Shown here in pieces: positions 10,611-24,695 of a DNA stretch of 64,000 bases (positions are counted from its first letter, which is position 1; each line of letters starts with the position of its first letter). The notes under the pieces are model-generated. The model made no database searches, was not told where the DNA came from, and was given only the letters and a program-made list of their open reading frames with translations. Both the position numbers and the translations under genes were made by a program. Source of the DNA: Prunella strophiata (lineage: Eukaryota > Chordata > Aves > Passeriformes > Prunellidae); contig JAZBQD010000015.1 in assembly GCA_036583965.1 (NCBI GenBank), positions 20,427,310 to 20,491,309 on the forward strand. Direction: 5' to 3'.

Positions 10611-13600
10611 ATTAAGAGCTTTTAAAATTCCTAATATTATGTTGGTGAAGGATCATAGTCTGGCTAAGAATAAATTTGAACTCAAAATATAAAGTTCTGA
10701 AACTATCAGAGCTTTTGGTATTGTCCAATGACCATTTTCAAAATGTTGCTTGATATGTTTGTAATCTGGGTTTTTTTTGGTTTGGATTTTTCTCTGAGAT
10801 AAATATCATAGCAAAGGGTCCTACAGAAACAAGAATGTTTCACTATTATTAAGACCCTTATAATGGGATCTTGCTGTCTCCCTCCTCTTTATTTCTGGTT
10901 CAGGCTTCAATATTGTACCTTCTCAAGCACATTCTCAGTATCAGTCTATTAAAGAATTTTCTGATAATGGATGAGTTTTGCTGAGCTGCAAGTCTTGCCT
11001 GAGAAATACTTACCAGCAGCTTACTCCCAGAAACTCCTGTGCCCAAGAGGCAGGATGTCAGGGGAGTTCTGATGCTCAGTATACATAAATAGCAGGGTGA
11101 CATCAGACATTAGGAATCCTTGGTAGGCAGTAAACTGGTACTTGTCTGTGACAAGTTACCCTAGCAGCCAGGAGCTGCTTTACAAGTCAGCCTGTGTTGG
11201 AAGCTGAACGAGTGAATGCTGCTTCTGAACTGTTTACAAACATGCTGACTTGTGGCCATCATTAAGAATTGGCCCCCTACTCTGGGTTCAGTGTGTAAGA
11301 GGTGGTACTTCCTTTTATGCTGGCATTTCTACAGCATCCGCAGGTAGAAATTTGCAAGTGCAAATAAAGTGGAGGGAAGAACAGGAACATATTAAAATTT
11401 TACTTTGAAGAATTGCAACCCAGTTCTTTTCATGAGCTTTTAAAGATCTTCATTTCAGTGATACAGGTGTTACCTAAAGTTTGATTAAAATGTAACATAG
11501 AGACAGATTAGAGTTGTGAACTCAAAGTGGTTGCCACAGATCAGACTGTCTTCTCCTGGAAATACAGTTCAAATGGTCAAAGTACAGGGTAAGTCAAGGA
11601 TTTGCAAAGATAAAAAAGATGAAAGCAGACTCTTCTTGAGAACCCTTTCTCTGAAAGGAAGGGTGAACTGGATGAAATGAAACAGAACAAATCACTCAGT
11701 TCACCCTTGTTTTCCCATCACCCTGTTCCAAAGGATCACGGAGACATGGGCAATGTCTTGCCACTGGTAGGATGAATGTCTGCAGGTTGGGTCCTGTAAG
11801 AAGGGTGCCAAAATGCTATTTGCATTGCAATTTTTGGTCTGACTCTATGAAAAGGAGAGGATGTAATAGAGTTCTGGACCATGAGGCTGTATAGTGGCTG
11901 GGCTCTCAAGTTTTCCAGTAGTATTCTTTATGGGTCTATTGTTGATGCAAACATCTTCAGGTATGTATTGGTGGCATGGTGACAGAACTTGTCCTCTGAC
12001 CAGTAATGAAGGCCTGAAGTGGAGTTTGCGGAGTACTTCTTTATGTTCTCTGTACCATCATTTTCTGTACAGAAATGTGAAACCTTCTTTGTGTCACATG
12101 CTTGTGAGATTCATAGAAACTCTCAGATACACTCCTTCTCCACCTCATGCAAGTCAGGCTCAGCTCTTACTCATGCAAGGAGAAGTGAAAAGTGTTGTCT
12201 GTCATCTTTTGATTTCTCTTTGTATGGCTTAATGAGCGCTGTGGAAGTGCAGGTTGCTCAGAATTGCTGTTGGGGGCATTGTGAGAATGCAGTGAACTTT
12301 TGCAGTTTTCCTAGAAAGTAGGACAGGAGCAAAGAGGCAGCAAGAAGCAGCTCTGCAAGGCAGTAAAGAGGTGTGAGACTCCTCTGCGGGGGCTCTTCCT
12401 CACTGACTCATCTGAGAGCTGTACTCCCACTTGTCATTTGAAAATGAACCTCTACCCCTCCCTCGACTGTAGTTGTCCCTAACAGTGTTGGCGTCACCTT
12501 TGCACCTCTCTCTCACAAGCATGTGTGGGTGGTGCCAGCTTTGCACATGAAAACACTGGCTAGTGCTCAGCCTTGCTCTTTTGTTCTGGTAGTGGTCACC
12601 ATTGGATACACTTTCTTTTATATTGTCAAAAATAGTTCCATCGTGGCAAACAGGGACGGAGACTGCTGCGAGGTGAGGTGCTCCCCCTAGCACACAGCAG
12701 TGGGTAACACCAGGCAGCAGAGACATGGGGGAAGGTCTCTGCTCTGCAGTTCCAGCACCTGCCTCGCTTTTTAAACACCCGAGAGACAGTCTTGCATTAC
12801 GTGTGAAATGATTCCATCAAAAATGATGACAGGGGAACATGGATCAAACTGCCAGATGGAGGAAAGACATACTTACAAGACTCCTTGCTAATATTACCAA
12901 ATGTTTCAGATGGGAGCACAGTGACTCACAGAAGGGAGCTGCTCTTCTGTCCTCCATGCAGGTGCACTGATGGTGACAGCATATTGCCATCCCATGTGGG
13001 TGGCGGCTCTTTGAAACATGAAAGGAAGGAGTAAAAAGACCTGGAAATTTGAATTCTAGAATTACTAACCCTTAGGTTAATTCAGTCCTTCAGGCTTTCC
13101 ATTGTCTCCTCAGGAGTGAAACAAACATTCTGATTCTACAGCTGAATGTGATGGCCAAATCACAACTTGTCAAGTCTGGCACTACCCAGAGTCAATGGCC
13201 TGAATCCTAAATGCTGACTGCAGGCACATCCTTTGCAGGGAATGGTCTTTCAGGGATGTGACAGATGTGATTTCACAGTCACCTTCCAGCCATGGGCTCC
13301 TGCTGCCCATGAGGTCCATGTAAAGCATCAACTTGTATGGAAAATCACACTATGAAAAGCCATTATCCATAAAGGAGACAGAGGAGTCCTGCAACTTTCT
13401 TTGAAAAAGGGAGAGAGTCCAGTGGGGCAAATGCCCACAGGGTTTCCTCTCTTGAGGTTTTGGAGGGCACAGCCTCCTTTTATCCTAAACATCCAGCTGC
13501 ATGTTGCCCTCTTCCTTTCCCCGTTGGCTGAGGTACTAGGAAGGCACAGCCTTCCCAAAACTGCCTACTACATATTCCCCCCTTGAACCTGTCCTTTCCC

Positions 13601-16600
13601 CCCAAAGTTCAGAAACTCAGCCTTGTGCAGACCCATTTGTCTATTTCAGCAGTCAAACTGTCCCGAGTTCTGTAACAAACCTGTGGCTTGAGGTTGGTAG
13701 AGATACTAAGACCCATTTCAAAGACATTAACACCCATGCCCTCACCAAACATAGAATTGTTGTAAAGACATTAGCACACATCTTTCCTATCAAACTCATG
13801 TAAACCTGTAATCTCTTGGAAAGTTCCTGAATGGTGCTTAGCCTTTATGGATTGAATCCTTTACAAAGATTTGAAGCAGTGAGTCAAGGCATCTCCAGAA
13901 TCACAAAATCCTGCTTCTTAACCCAAGGCAATTTGCTGTTAGAATGGGCACACAGGGAGCAGGAAACATAACTCAGCCCATCACTCCTGCACAAACAGGA
14001 TGCAGCACCAACACACCCAGAAAGGCTTAACAACATCTCACCTGAAAAATGAGTCAACAGATCAGCATTTTGAGGAGTGAGTAGAAATTTTCTGTTCCCA
14101 GGACAACAGCACTAAGCAAGGCTGAAAGTGATGTTTTCTATTATTGTGGAAATGCAGTCTAGTCTGCAACATCCAGGATGGAGTCAGGCTGATTTCAGCA
14201 TTACAGTCAGAGCTGACTTAATCAATGATAGTTTAATATCCTTCTCAGTTGCTGTTGTCATGGCTGCTGCTTCATCTTAGCAAGCATGTCACAGTCCAGT
14301 CCATCTTAGGCCAGTATGGTTTCCTCAAGGATGAGTCCCTTTCAGACATACCCACTGCAAAAAGTGGTGTCCCATGTAAAGACCAAGATCAGGGTTGCAA
14401 TATCCAGCATGAAAAATTACACAGGAACTCAGTGGTAATTGGAGAGCTATTTCTGTCCACAAATGTTTCATGGGTAGTTTTGGGGTTTTTTTCCTAAACT
14501 GTAAAAATAGAAGGCATGATGCTGAAGAAAGACATGCTTCTTTTAGCCAGCTGGAGAAATTGTGCAGCAAAAATTAGACTTTATGCAAAGATTAATCCTT
14601 AAGTAGGGAGGTATGGGTCTCTTAACACTGCTTGACTTCTCCACAGGAGGTTTTGTATTTATAAGGGATTGTCTCTGCTCACACAGAAAACTTCTGTATA
14701 TTCATCTGCAGTCCCTGGAGACTTCTGAACTTGTCATCAACCTGATATCCAGTCAGAGCAACCCTTCCCCACTGTGCAATGAAAATTTATCAGCTTGTCC
14801 TTCAGCATGTCTCAACAACTCAGAGATTATTAACTCATCTTTCAAGTGATTAATACTTCTGGGTGTTTGAGAGGCATAACTCTGGTACTTGTGAGGTGCT
14901 GAGAGGCCACAGAAAAGAAGACAGAAAGAGACTGCAAAGCGTGACAGTTTGGCTTGAGGGGCAGACTAAACCCTGCTCTAGTTCAAGTGCTGTACCCACT
15001 CCACCTGGGTCCTGTTTTAACTGGCCTCTGTAGCCCCTGCACCACAAACAGCCAGCAGCCCCTTTTAATCTCCTTCCTTTGTATGACAATCCAGATCTTT
15101 GGATTCTCAAGGGAGTACATCTGAGAAGAAGTCATTTCACTTAGAGCTGCCTAATTATAGCTACGTTGACAGCCACAGTTGTAACTCCTCTGCTAAGAGA
15201 TTTTTAGTATTCATCAGTAGGCACCTCATTGGCTGCTGCAGAGTACCTGTCAGTCATGATAATTACTAATTTGTTTTAACTTGCCTCAGAAGCATTCCTA
15301 GAATTTATGGCTGTGCTCTTAGTTGATACAGGCCTTGTTATTCCAGCTTTGCCTTCTGCTGTGACAGAAGTATGGCAGAAATGCAACATATACAGCCATC
15401 ATGGCCTGTCTATAAGTGATGCACTAAGAAAATGCATGACCCCAATGTATACATGTTACAGCCATGTACACCCAGCAGCACCTCACTCCTAGGATTGCTT
15501 TTGTGGCTCTGCCTGTATTTTGAACATACACACTGATAGGTGTGTGTATATAATTTTCCAGAAAAGCTGGTCTGTCTGTCCTTGCACGTATGACTGAAGC
15601 AGCTAATAGGGCTGCTGCATTCAAATGGAGTCAGGCTGAGCAAAGAAGAGCAAGGCAGGACAAAGGACAAAGACTACTTCACAGCCAGGCTGGCATGGGT
15701 CCAGTGCTTTTGTCCAAAAGCTCTCATATCTTGCTCCTAAACTGACCCTGACAGCCTTGCAGAGAGCCAAGTTGCTTCAGGAGATTGTCATGCCTCCAGT
15801 TAGAGCAGGGGATGTCCACAACACTGCTTTACTGGAATGCAGTGGTACCAGTAAAGAGCACTTAGATCATGTAAAACACACAGCAAGGGTAGCATAAATA
15901 TAGAAATCTGTGCTATAATAAAGGTTAATGTTCTAACCATAAAGCTGGAAATTAGGCAAAATTTCCCTTTCCCCCTACCACATACTGCATAGCAAACCTA
16001 GACCATGCTTCAGCCCAGCCTGCACACCAGGACTTCTCCACAGCATGTCCCTGCCATTGGCCAACAAGCCACCCCAGCAGCTCTGATGCCTGTGAACTGC
16101 TCCCCCACAAGCCTCCCCCTCCACTTCCCACCCAGCTTTCTGCCTCCCACAGATATTGAGAGGCTTTCATGATGAGCATGAAAGAAGCTTTCCAGCTTGG
16201 CCCAGTAGAGCTCCTTCCCCATTTTGTCTCTAATTTCTGAACCCTGTAGTGGTGAGCCATGGCTGTCAGCCTGGAAAATGCAGTCTCTGTGAACTTCCCT
16301 GAATTCCCCATGCATGGCAGAAGAAGGGGATTTACATACAACACCTCAGCTCTGCTGTGCTACTGGTCTCAGGAGAGTTCCCCAGGCATGTATCATAAAT
16401 TGCTCCAAGTGTCCAGAGTTGTGAGTTTTTCAGCTCGGGTACCTGTTACCCCTGTGTCCATCCTGACCAGAGGCAGTTTCCTTGCACTCCCTGCTCCAAA
16501 TCCTGAGCTTTTGGAAGTGCCCTGGGCATCTCTGTTTAGTTGTAGAAATTCCAGCAATTTGTAGAAATTCCAAGCATGACATTTTTCTCAAAAGTGGGCA

Positions 16601-19600
16601 GGGAGAGCAGGTTTACTTAGCATGTGGGCTACCCCAGCACAGTCATTCTGCCCAGATCAAGATTCCCCTCTGCCAGCACCAGCCCTTTGCAGGAACACCT
16701 GGGCCAGTGTGTTCCTGCCAGTCCCAAAGTCTGAAGCATGGTAGCCATTAAGGATTTCAGAGTTTAGAAGAGGTTCACTCACTGTGTCATATTACTGATA
16801 TGCTAGTAATTATTTTGAGTGGGTATTGAAGCAGTAAGACTCTGTGTGTTCCCTGCAGTAGAAGTCTGCTCCAGCAGCACCACCCTGGCTTTTGATGCTA
16901 TTGTTTTAACTCAAAGACCCATCATACAATCAGTTCTGCTACTGGTCCTTGAATCCAAAGAATTTGTCTTCCATCAAACAGAAAGTTTAATTTGATGAAC
17001 AGAGAGACATTTCAAAATGTGACCTTTCCCAAGGTGAAGTACTCAGTGTATGTATTATTTATTGGTTTTCAATTTTTTCACAGGCAGACATGTCTATTTT
17101 GTCAGGAAGGTTAAACAAGAAGATGTTTAAAAATTCATTTAAGTGCAAATGCAGTCCTCACTGGTGTAGTAATTCTTTCTCTTAACTACACATTTAAGAG
17201 CAAGATGTGCTTATACAGGAGGATAAATGATAGCTTGTCTGAGGCAGTACTGACAGCTTGTAGATATCCCCTGCTGGATGCAGGTGCAGTTTAAATTGTC
17301 TCCAGCCCTTTCCTTGGGCTCTCTTGCCATCCATCTGCTCTCTGAAATTGGACCTTTAAGTGTGGAGTACCTCGGCTGGCCTCAGCGTCCAAGCTCAGCT
17401 TTGGAGGGGACAGCACTGAGGTGCTCAGGGCAGCTCCAGCCACACCAGCTGACCTTGCAGGGCTCTCATGAGCTGGGCCAGGGCCTTGTGCAGGGGTGCA
17501 ACTGAAGGAAAGACTCTTCATTTTGGAAACATTGCTCTTTTCTCCCTCTGGGGTAGGAGCAGAGGTCACCTTGGAGTCACATGCAGCCTTGTCTCTTCTG
17601 GCTCCTAAGCATCTTGATAACTGAGTGTGACTAATTCACAAGATTCTCTTTTCTTCCAGACCAGTGTAGCTTAAGTTTTTCCCAATTGGTTAAATAATAT
17701 TTCCAACAGATTCAAGCAAAAACCCCACTAGTGGATTATGGCAAAGTAGAACAATTTGCTGAGAAATTAGTTCATTTGATTGGAAGTAGTACATTATATG
17801 CAGTAGTGAATCCTTTAGAACTAGGAAAATGACCATGAATAATATAAATAAGAATAGCATTTTGTACTCATCTTTCTGGGAAAATAAGTCCTGACAGCTT
17901 GTTGGATTTGCCTCTTCTGGCTATTTATGATTGTGACTTAGAAACTCTTCTTGATTGAGTGTTCAGTCAAGTAAAAAGGAAAAATAAAACCAGCATAGGC
18001 TCTTGTATGTTCTGTTATAAAACCTGACAGTGCCTGGCCCTAACACAATGTGTTATTCTCAGTGCCAAACTGGGGCTGGGCCCCTACACAGACTTTGTTC
18101 CCGAGCTCTGGCTGCTGACACCATCCTCCAATTGACACTGTAACACAGAATCATTAACATATGTTGAGCAAGTTTAAATTCCTTCATAATCAGGAGTAAT
18201 CAGTAACACAGGATAAAAATAGTAAGCAAAAACTGCAGCCCAAGTGATAAAAATAGCTTGACTGAAGCAGTGAAGATGGAAAACAGCAGAGCTTGAGGCT
18301 GCAAGGCCAGGACCTCAGAGTCCTCCTCTTCCTCTGCCTCCCATCTGCACATTTATAGTCTCAGTGCAAGGTGCCATTAATACCTCATGGACCATGAAAT
18401 GGGGCTTTCTGCACCAAGGAAAGGATTTTTCTGTAAGCTCTCTAGACCCTAGAAGAAAGGACAGGTTTGATAGTGTTTGCATAGCAGGCATCACAGCCCA
18501 ACTCCCCATCTCACTTTTGGCCCCCAGAAGAGTCCCTGCACGAGCAGCCAGACTCTGAGTCTGACCAGTCCAGCACATCTTTTTCACACCCACATCACCT
18601 CCTTATCCCTTGGCAAGAGCCACCCTGGTGCATGCTGGCAGGTGGTGATCCCAGGTGCTGCGCTGGGGAGCAGTGAGCCCCTCCAGGTGCCTGCAGCACA
18701 GCACCCAGCACGACAGGGCCAGCACTCACAGGTCCTGGTGCAGCACTCCTCTCTCCTCAAAACCCTCTCAGATGAATAAGAAGCACTCTGAGTGTGAAGC
18801 ACTGTCCCCTGGCACTCCCAGAGCCCACTGCAAAGTCCTTATCTTGCTGCTGGAGAAATCTGGTGGCACTGTCACATCCTGCTCTTTGAGCATATCAGTC
18901 TTTGGAGCTGCATGGGCTGCAGAGGGCAGATTCCCCCAGGGCACAGGAAGGAGTGCCAGTCTCTGTGTCTGCACTGCAAGTGAAACATGGTTAGCAGGGT
19001 GTGGAAGATGTCGGGACTTCCAGTCCTTTCCAGTTCTTTCCAGTTCTTTCCCACATTCTTAGCATGGGTGTGTAGAAAACGAAGAAATTAAGCAGCTTGC
19101 TCTGCTATTTTTCCTCTCCTGTGACCCAGGCAACAGTGAGTAAGTGTAGTGCCCATGATATACTCTTATTACCATAGTAACTCAGCCAAGAGCTGATGAT
19201 TGCACAAGTAGATGCCAAAAGGGAAAGACTGTCTAAGGAATAAATCAGCTCTCTGCTAAATGGGTGCATCGTCCCTATCTGCACTTGAGAGGCCTCACAA
19301 GGCAGTGGGATTCCTCTGGCACACAGTGAGAGCAAATTACACCTTAGGTCTAAGTCTGTGCTTGCAAAGAAATCTTCCTGAAGGATCCAATATTTTACAT
19401 CTAAATGAAAAATTACCCACCCCTCAGTAGAATGATTTTCAGCAAGGGTCTGCACTGCGCTGTGGATTTCTCCTATTTCCTTTGAAGAAAGGACATGGGA
19501 TGCAGTTCCAGCTGTGCCACCTGTGAGAGCACAGGCCTGTCTGCAGCTCTCCATAACAGCAGCTGCTCCATGCAAAGAGGGGCCAGCAGTAATGTTTCAG

Positions 19601-20550
19601 CTTAGTGAGAGTGGCTGGAACCTCCAGGCACAGGACACCCTTGGCAGCACAGTGCCTGATCTTTGGAATCTCTGCTCTAGCTCTGCTGCTCTGGGATGAG
19701 AAGGCCTTAGAAAGGACTGTGGTGGTGACACAGCCCCTTGCTCCAGGCTATACCATCTACCTGAAAACCTCACAACAGCAGCTGGTGTTTCATGCCCTTG
19801 CCATCACCATGCTCCGTGGGGTCTGAGGTCACTGTCCCACCCAGGTGAGTAAGGACTGAAACACAAAGAAGTCAGCCAGGTACCAAGGCCATCAAAGGGA
19901 CAAGTAACAGGCACAAGGATTTGAAAGCTTATGTCTCAGGTGAGTATGGTATGAGTCCATAGGTGATCTCAGGGTCATGCATTCTTTTCTAAAACAATTA
20001 AGATCAAAGAGGACTTCAAGTATATGGAGTTTTTTTTCATATTTTCTCCTTAGCTTTGCATTGGGTAGTAATTTTTATACCAGCATTAAAACTGCTGGTC
20101 TAACATTCACCACTGTTATTCAGGGCCATAACATTTCTGCTTAGTATCCAAGGAGTGAGAGGGACACAGAGGAGCAGGATTAGACCATTTTGGCAGTCAT
20201 GGACATCACGACTCTGTGAAAACAGCATCAGATAGTGACCACCCTTCAAACTCCATCCTTCCCAACAGCCCAGGACACCTCCTTTGATAAGATGGGAAAA
20301 AACATGTCCATCACTGACATTACATTATGGTGGGAAGTAGCAAAGTCCTGCCACATAATCAACCCTATATGGATAAAAACAGTTCACAAATATTTTCATA
20401 ACTTTTCCACCAAGTACTGTTAACAGGTACAATGGCAAGGCTCAATTATGCAAGGTTTCTGGTCAGCAATAGCTCAAGCTCTTCTCTACCCCTACCTAGA
20501 AACTTGCAAAAGGAAAAACTTCTCTTGAGTCCTGAAGCTTCATCAAAACC
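10611..20550. other. Long intergenic stretch; no gene seen
   Basis: About 10 kb without a recognisable gene. The many open frames (longest 156 codons, 19105-19575 minus) have no domains, overlap in conflicting frames and lack exon signals. A short CCAGTTCTTT-type direct repeat sits near 19020-19050. I saw no RNA gene. Confidence 0.5.
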
Positions 20551-20552
20551 AA

Positions 20553-20675
20553 ATATATATATATATTGTGGAGGAGAGGAGAGGAGAACTGGTGCTTTCA
20601 TTTGGGAACACATAGAACATAACTCATGTAGATGAGCTATATATATTCATATATATGTGTGTGTGTGTGTGTGTA
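20553..20675. repeat. Microsatellite cluster: (AT)n, (GGAGA)n and (AT)n(GT)n
   Basis: An alternating AT run at 20553-20566 is followed by a short GGAGA-type run at about 20570-20587. A compound AT/GT tract follows at about 20638-20675. Simple sequence, probably length-polymorphic. Confidence 0.9.
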
Positions 20676-23499
20676 TCTGCCTATTTGTGCATATAAATCC
20701 TGAGAGATCTCTCCCCTGCAGCTGTGGATAATAAACCTCTGTCCTCTTGGGGCATGAGGTGGCAAGGCTGCCTGGGCTCCTGTCCCCATCTCACACTTTG
20801 CTCTGTCTTTGGCTCATAAAGGCACCTGCTGACATTAACAACACGTTTGAGCAGAATATCTAAAATGCTTCACTAGGAGGCCAGAAGCACGTAGCAAAGA
20901 ATCCTGTCACTGGGTCTTCCTGAGCTTTACCAGCAGAGAGCAACAGGTGATCATGCTGCTGGCCCATGCTTCAGGGCCAGTACTGCAGCCAGGGACGTGC
21001 CACAGGGCCATGGGGGTCTCAGCACACACAGGACAGACACAGACTTCTTGGATGGCCTCTCCTGCTTCCTGTGCTAGCCACTCATGAAAACCAGAGCCCA
21101 AAGGCATTGCAATCACTGGGGCTCTGGAGAGCTCTGCCGGGGCAGAGCAGGGCTCTGTTTCAGCAGGGCTGCTTGAGGGAAGCCCACACAACATCCCCCA
21201 AAGCATGGCCAATGGCTGCAGAAGGCACATGACTGATTGTCACACCGAGAAGGAAGATGTGCTTGGCCAGAGCCAGGACTGCCAACCCAGTGCTGACACT
21301 GCAGTCAGACAGTGTAGCACACATGCTGAAAAATAAGAGTAAACTGGAAGATGGACTTTTCATTTCCCTGCACCTGAGCTGCAAGGAGGACATTTCTACT
21401 TGATAGGGAAGTGAATGAATGAATGAGCTGCTGCATCTGTTACAGGAAAAATTAATAGTGTTGTCATAATTTTCTCCACAAATCTCAGGGACAGTTGCAG
21501 GGGACTATTAATATTTGATCTTCCTTGTCTCACACCTGTGTTTCTGGGTAGCACACACTACTTGTATGCCAAAGCCTGACAGAGTGCCTACCACCCAAAA
21601 CATACCAAGCAGAGCAGAGTATGTAAGTTCCAGGTTAATTGAACTCAGATGAACAAAGACACAAAACTTTTGACTGAGTGCACACATCACAAAAATAGAG
21701 AGAAATAGCATCAGTCGTAGTCTGTGCTCAGGTCAGAGGAGCTCCTAAGGAAGACCCCTGTTTCATTACCTCCCTCTTTAACAGATACAATCCTCTTGCC
21801 TTTCTTCTGGAGTTAAGGGGTTTTTTTTTACATTTCCTGAATCTTAAAGGAATTCCTCTCCACTACACAGCAAGGAGGGTTTGTTTTATACAGATCAACA
21901 ACAAAATCTGAGGCTGCACAACTTACACAGTTCCTACCTGGATGAAAAACACTGTCTCTGAGTCCTTATTGCTCATGCATGAAACTCAGTGGCGAGCCAT
22001 TGAGCAGTCAGGAGGTGTTGGCAGGGGAGAGCAGGCACTTGTGACAGCCACTGCTGCTTTCATAGCAAAATCTGAGGGGCAAATAGGCAAGTAAGTAAAA
22101 TATAGTAAATGTGGCAGTGAAGAGGACCCTTGTCCTCTGGCAATACAGCTCCTGTGATGGGACATTCAGTCAAAACCAGACTTGGACAACTTATTTTGAA
22201 AGCTAATGCATTGGTTTACCTACTCTTCTCCTGAGACACTCTTCTCATGCAAAAGTACTTGGGGGAATGCCTTTAATTATAAGGGTTATGTATAAAAGTC
22301 TTGTTGCAAGGCTGCCTGGCCAGCTCATATCTCCATTCCCACTGGGGTCAGACACCAACAGATGTTGAGTTTGTCCAAACCCCCAGAGCACCTGCCCCTT
22401 TTTCTTCACTAAAATCTCTTTACAATGGGACAAACCGAAAGGTGACACATGCCAGTCCCAAGCTTGTTTCTAAAATACTAATGGAGACAGAAATCAGGGT
22501 CAGAGACAATGTCAGAGCTTTGTATGTGATAGCCTGCACTTAAGGAATCATACTGGAAAGAGTTCAAGGCAAAGGAAGGATGAAAAGGAGAAGAAAGTGG
22601 AGATAAAACTCAGGGGAGCGGCTGGAGTGTGTGCTAGAGCTGGGGGAGACTCTGCAGCTAATGATGAGATGACAGTGTGCAAAGAGATTTGAAAGTGGAA
22701 GCCAAACTGGGAAGTCAGACGAGAAGCTGGAAAAGGCAGGTGCTGAAGTGTGTGTGATCATGGAAAATAGTGTGGAGAGAATGAAAGTGGGAACAGCAGA
22801 ACAGAAAGGTTTTCTGAAAGGAGAAGAGACATCTGTCATCTGCTCTGCTAGGCTCAAAGGAAAGCAAAAGGAGTCAGTGGCATCTCAGCCCTCTCTGTAG
22901 CAGGTGGCTTGCAGGCTCCCTCCCTACCAAAGCTCTGGGGAGTCACAATTAAATGCAATGAGGTGGAATAAGATAGGCTGGAGCACTGTAGGGTGGCAGT
23001 GTGTGAAGTCTGGAAGGCAGTTTCTAAATCCACCTGGAATTTATTTCTCTGATCTGCAAGGAAAATTTGTTCACAGGAAAAAATCCAAAAATTCCAAAAT
23101 TTTCACAAGGAAAATTTTTGGCTGTGCTAAGAGCCAAAACATAAAAAAGTTCAAGTTTACTATATGGTGGCAAAACACTGACTTGTGTAGCAGCAGGGGA
23201 AGGAGCTGTGGGTGGCCAAAGCCCTGGGACAGATGGAGTGCAAGCCTCCAGCCCTGGACCTTGCAGCCTGGGGGCTCTAGGGGTCCCAGGAGCACTTCTG
23301 TCAGGGCAGTGTTCTTAGGAATCATCCTCCTCAAGTGTGAGGACTTTGTGATCTCTCCACAGCTGTGTGCAGGCTGTTTTCTGAGGAACTGAGGGCACTG
23401 AGGCATTGTGTGTACTTTGTTTTCAGCAAGGCCATCTTAGTCTCAGGTGTGTGGAACTGGATATTTAAGCACTCACACTGTCCTTGCACTGATTGTCAG
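20676..23499. other. Intergenic; no gene seen
   Basis: Mixed-composition non-coding sequence with open frames up to 162 codons (22904-23392) and no recognisable product. A minor GAAT repeat lies at about 21412-21425. A purine-rich + strand stretch at about 22555-22870 gives a pyrimidine-rich, serine/leucine-rich frame on the minus strand, which is compositional rather than coding. Confidence 0.5.
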
Positions 23500-24335
23500 C
23501 CCAGTTGGTTATGCTCCACATGAGAGGGAATACATGCTGTTTCTACCATTGCAGGGAAAGGACTCAGGGAAGGGACTTACTTCCCTACTGCAGCATGGGG
23601 TCCTTCCCATGAGAAACAGTCTTCCATGAACTTCTCCAATGTGAGTCCTTCCCATGGGCTGTAGTTCTTCACAAACTGCTCCAGTGGGACCCTTCCACAG
23701 AGTGTCATTCTTCAGGCACAGCCTGCTCCACTGCAAGTCCCCCCACGGGGTCTCAAGTTTTGCCAGCAAACCTGCTCTAGCATGGGCTCTTTTGCCCACA
23801 GGTTCACAGGTCCTGCCAGGAGCCTGCTTTAGCATGGGTTGACACAGGCTCTGAGCCTCCTTCAGGCATCCCCCTGCTCTGGTGTGGGATCCTCCACAGG
23901 CTGCAGGTGGATATCTGCTCCACCATGGTCTTCAGCATGGGCTACAGGGGAATCTCTGCTCCAGTTCCTGGAGCACTTCCATCCCCCCTCCTTCACTGAC
24001 CTTGGTGTCTGCAGAGTCATCACTATCACATAATCTCATTCTGGTCTTCTCTGGCCACAATTGTGTCTGTGCAATAACATTTTTCTCTTATTAAACACAT
24101 CATCCCAGGGGTGCTACCACCAACACTGATGGGCTCAGCTTTCCCAGGGGTGCTGCCATCATCACTGATGAGTCCAGCCTTGGCCAGCCACTGGGCTGCC
24201 TAGAAGCTGCCTAGCATTGACACTGGGGGACACAGAGGAAGCTTCTAGCAGCTTCTCACAGAAGCCAACCCCTATAGGCCCCCACCCCCACCTGTCCCCC
24301 CCAAAACCCTGCCACATAAACCCAATACGTTCACT
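23500..24335. mobile_element. Probable LTR-type avian interspersed repeat (ERVL-like)
   Basis: This stretch resembles a repeat common in bird genomes that I associate with ERVL-class LTR elements. Its body (about 23588-23976) is made of eight or nine diverged units of roughly 41-52 bp. Each begins with a form of CTGCTCCAGCATGGG and continues with a version of CCACAGG-CTGCAGG. The right part has further recognisable blocks: CTTGGTGTCTGCAG, GGTGCTACCACC with CACTGATGGGCTC, GGAAGCTTCTAGCAGCTTCT, and AACCCAATAC at the end. The element class is recalled from memory, and orientation was not determined. Open frames inside it (e.g. 23509-23835 minus) are not genes. Confidence 0.5.
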
Positions 24336-24673
24336 TCCCAGATCAGGAGTCCACGACACCCAGTGGTGGCTTTACCACCATCAGGGAGTGTAAAGAAGAG
24401 GGAATGGAGGCTCATCCCTTAAGGCTGAATGTCTCAGTGGCCAAAACCACAGAGAAGGTTGTATTTTGAAGATGTCCCATCACAGCCCATGAGTTAACCT
24501 CTAGGGTGGCATTGCAGGCTGGTGGTCATGAGGAATCCAGGAACTCACCAGTTCAGGTCTTCCCATCTCAGCTTGGGATGCTGTTACCCACTGAGACATC
24601 AAGGACTCAAAGACTCCTGCCTTATCTGTGTACTGGCACCCTTCACTGATGCTCCAAAACTTCACAGATATAG

Positions 24674-24695
24674 ATAAATAAATAAATAAATAAAT
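24674..24695. repeat. (AAAT)n microsatellite
   Basis: Five to six AAAT units in a row directly after the LTR-like repeat region. Confidence 0.85.

Noticed and set aside
19105..19575. 156-codon minus-strand frame
   Set aside because: No recognisable domain and no conserved-looking pattern or exon signals; consistent with chance.
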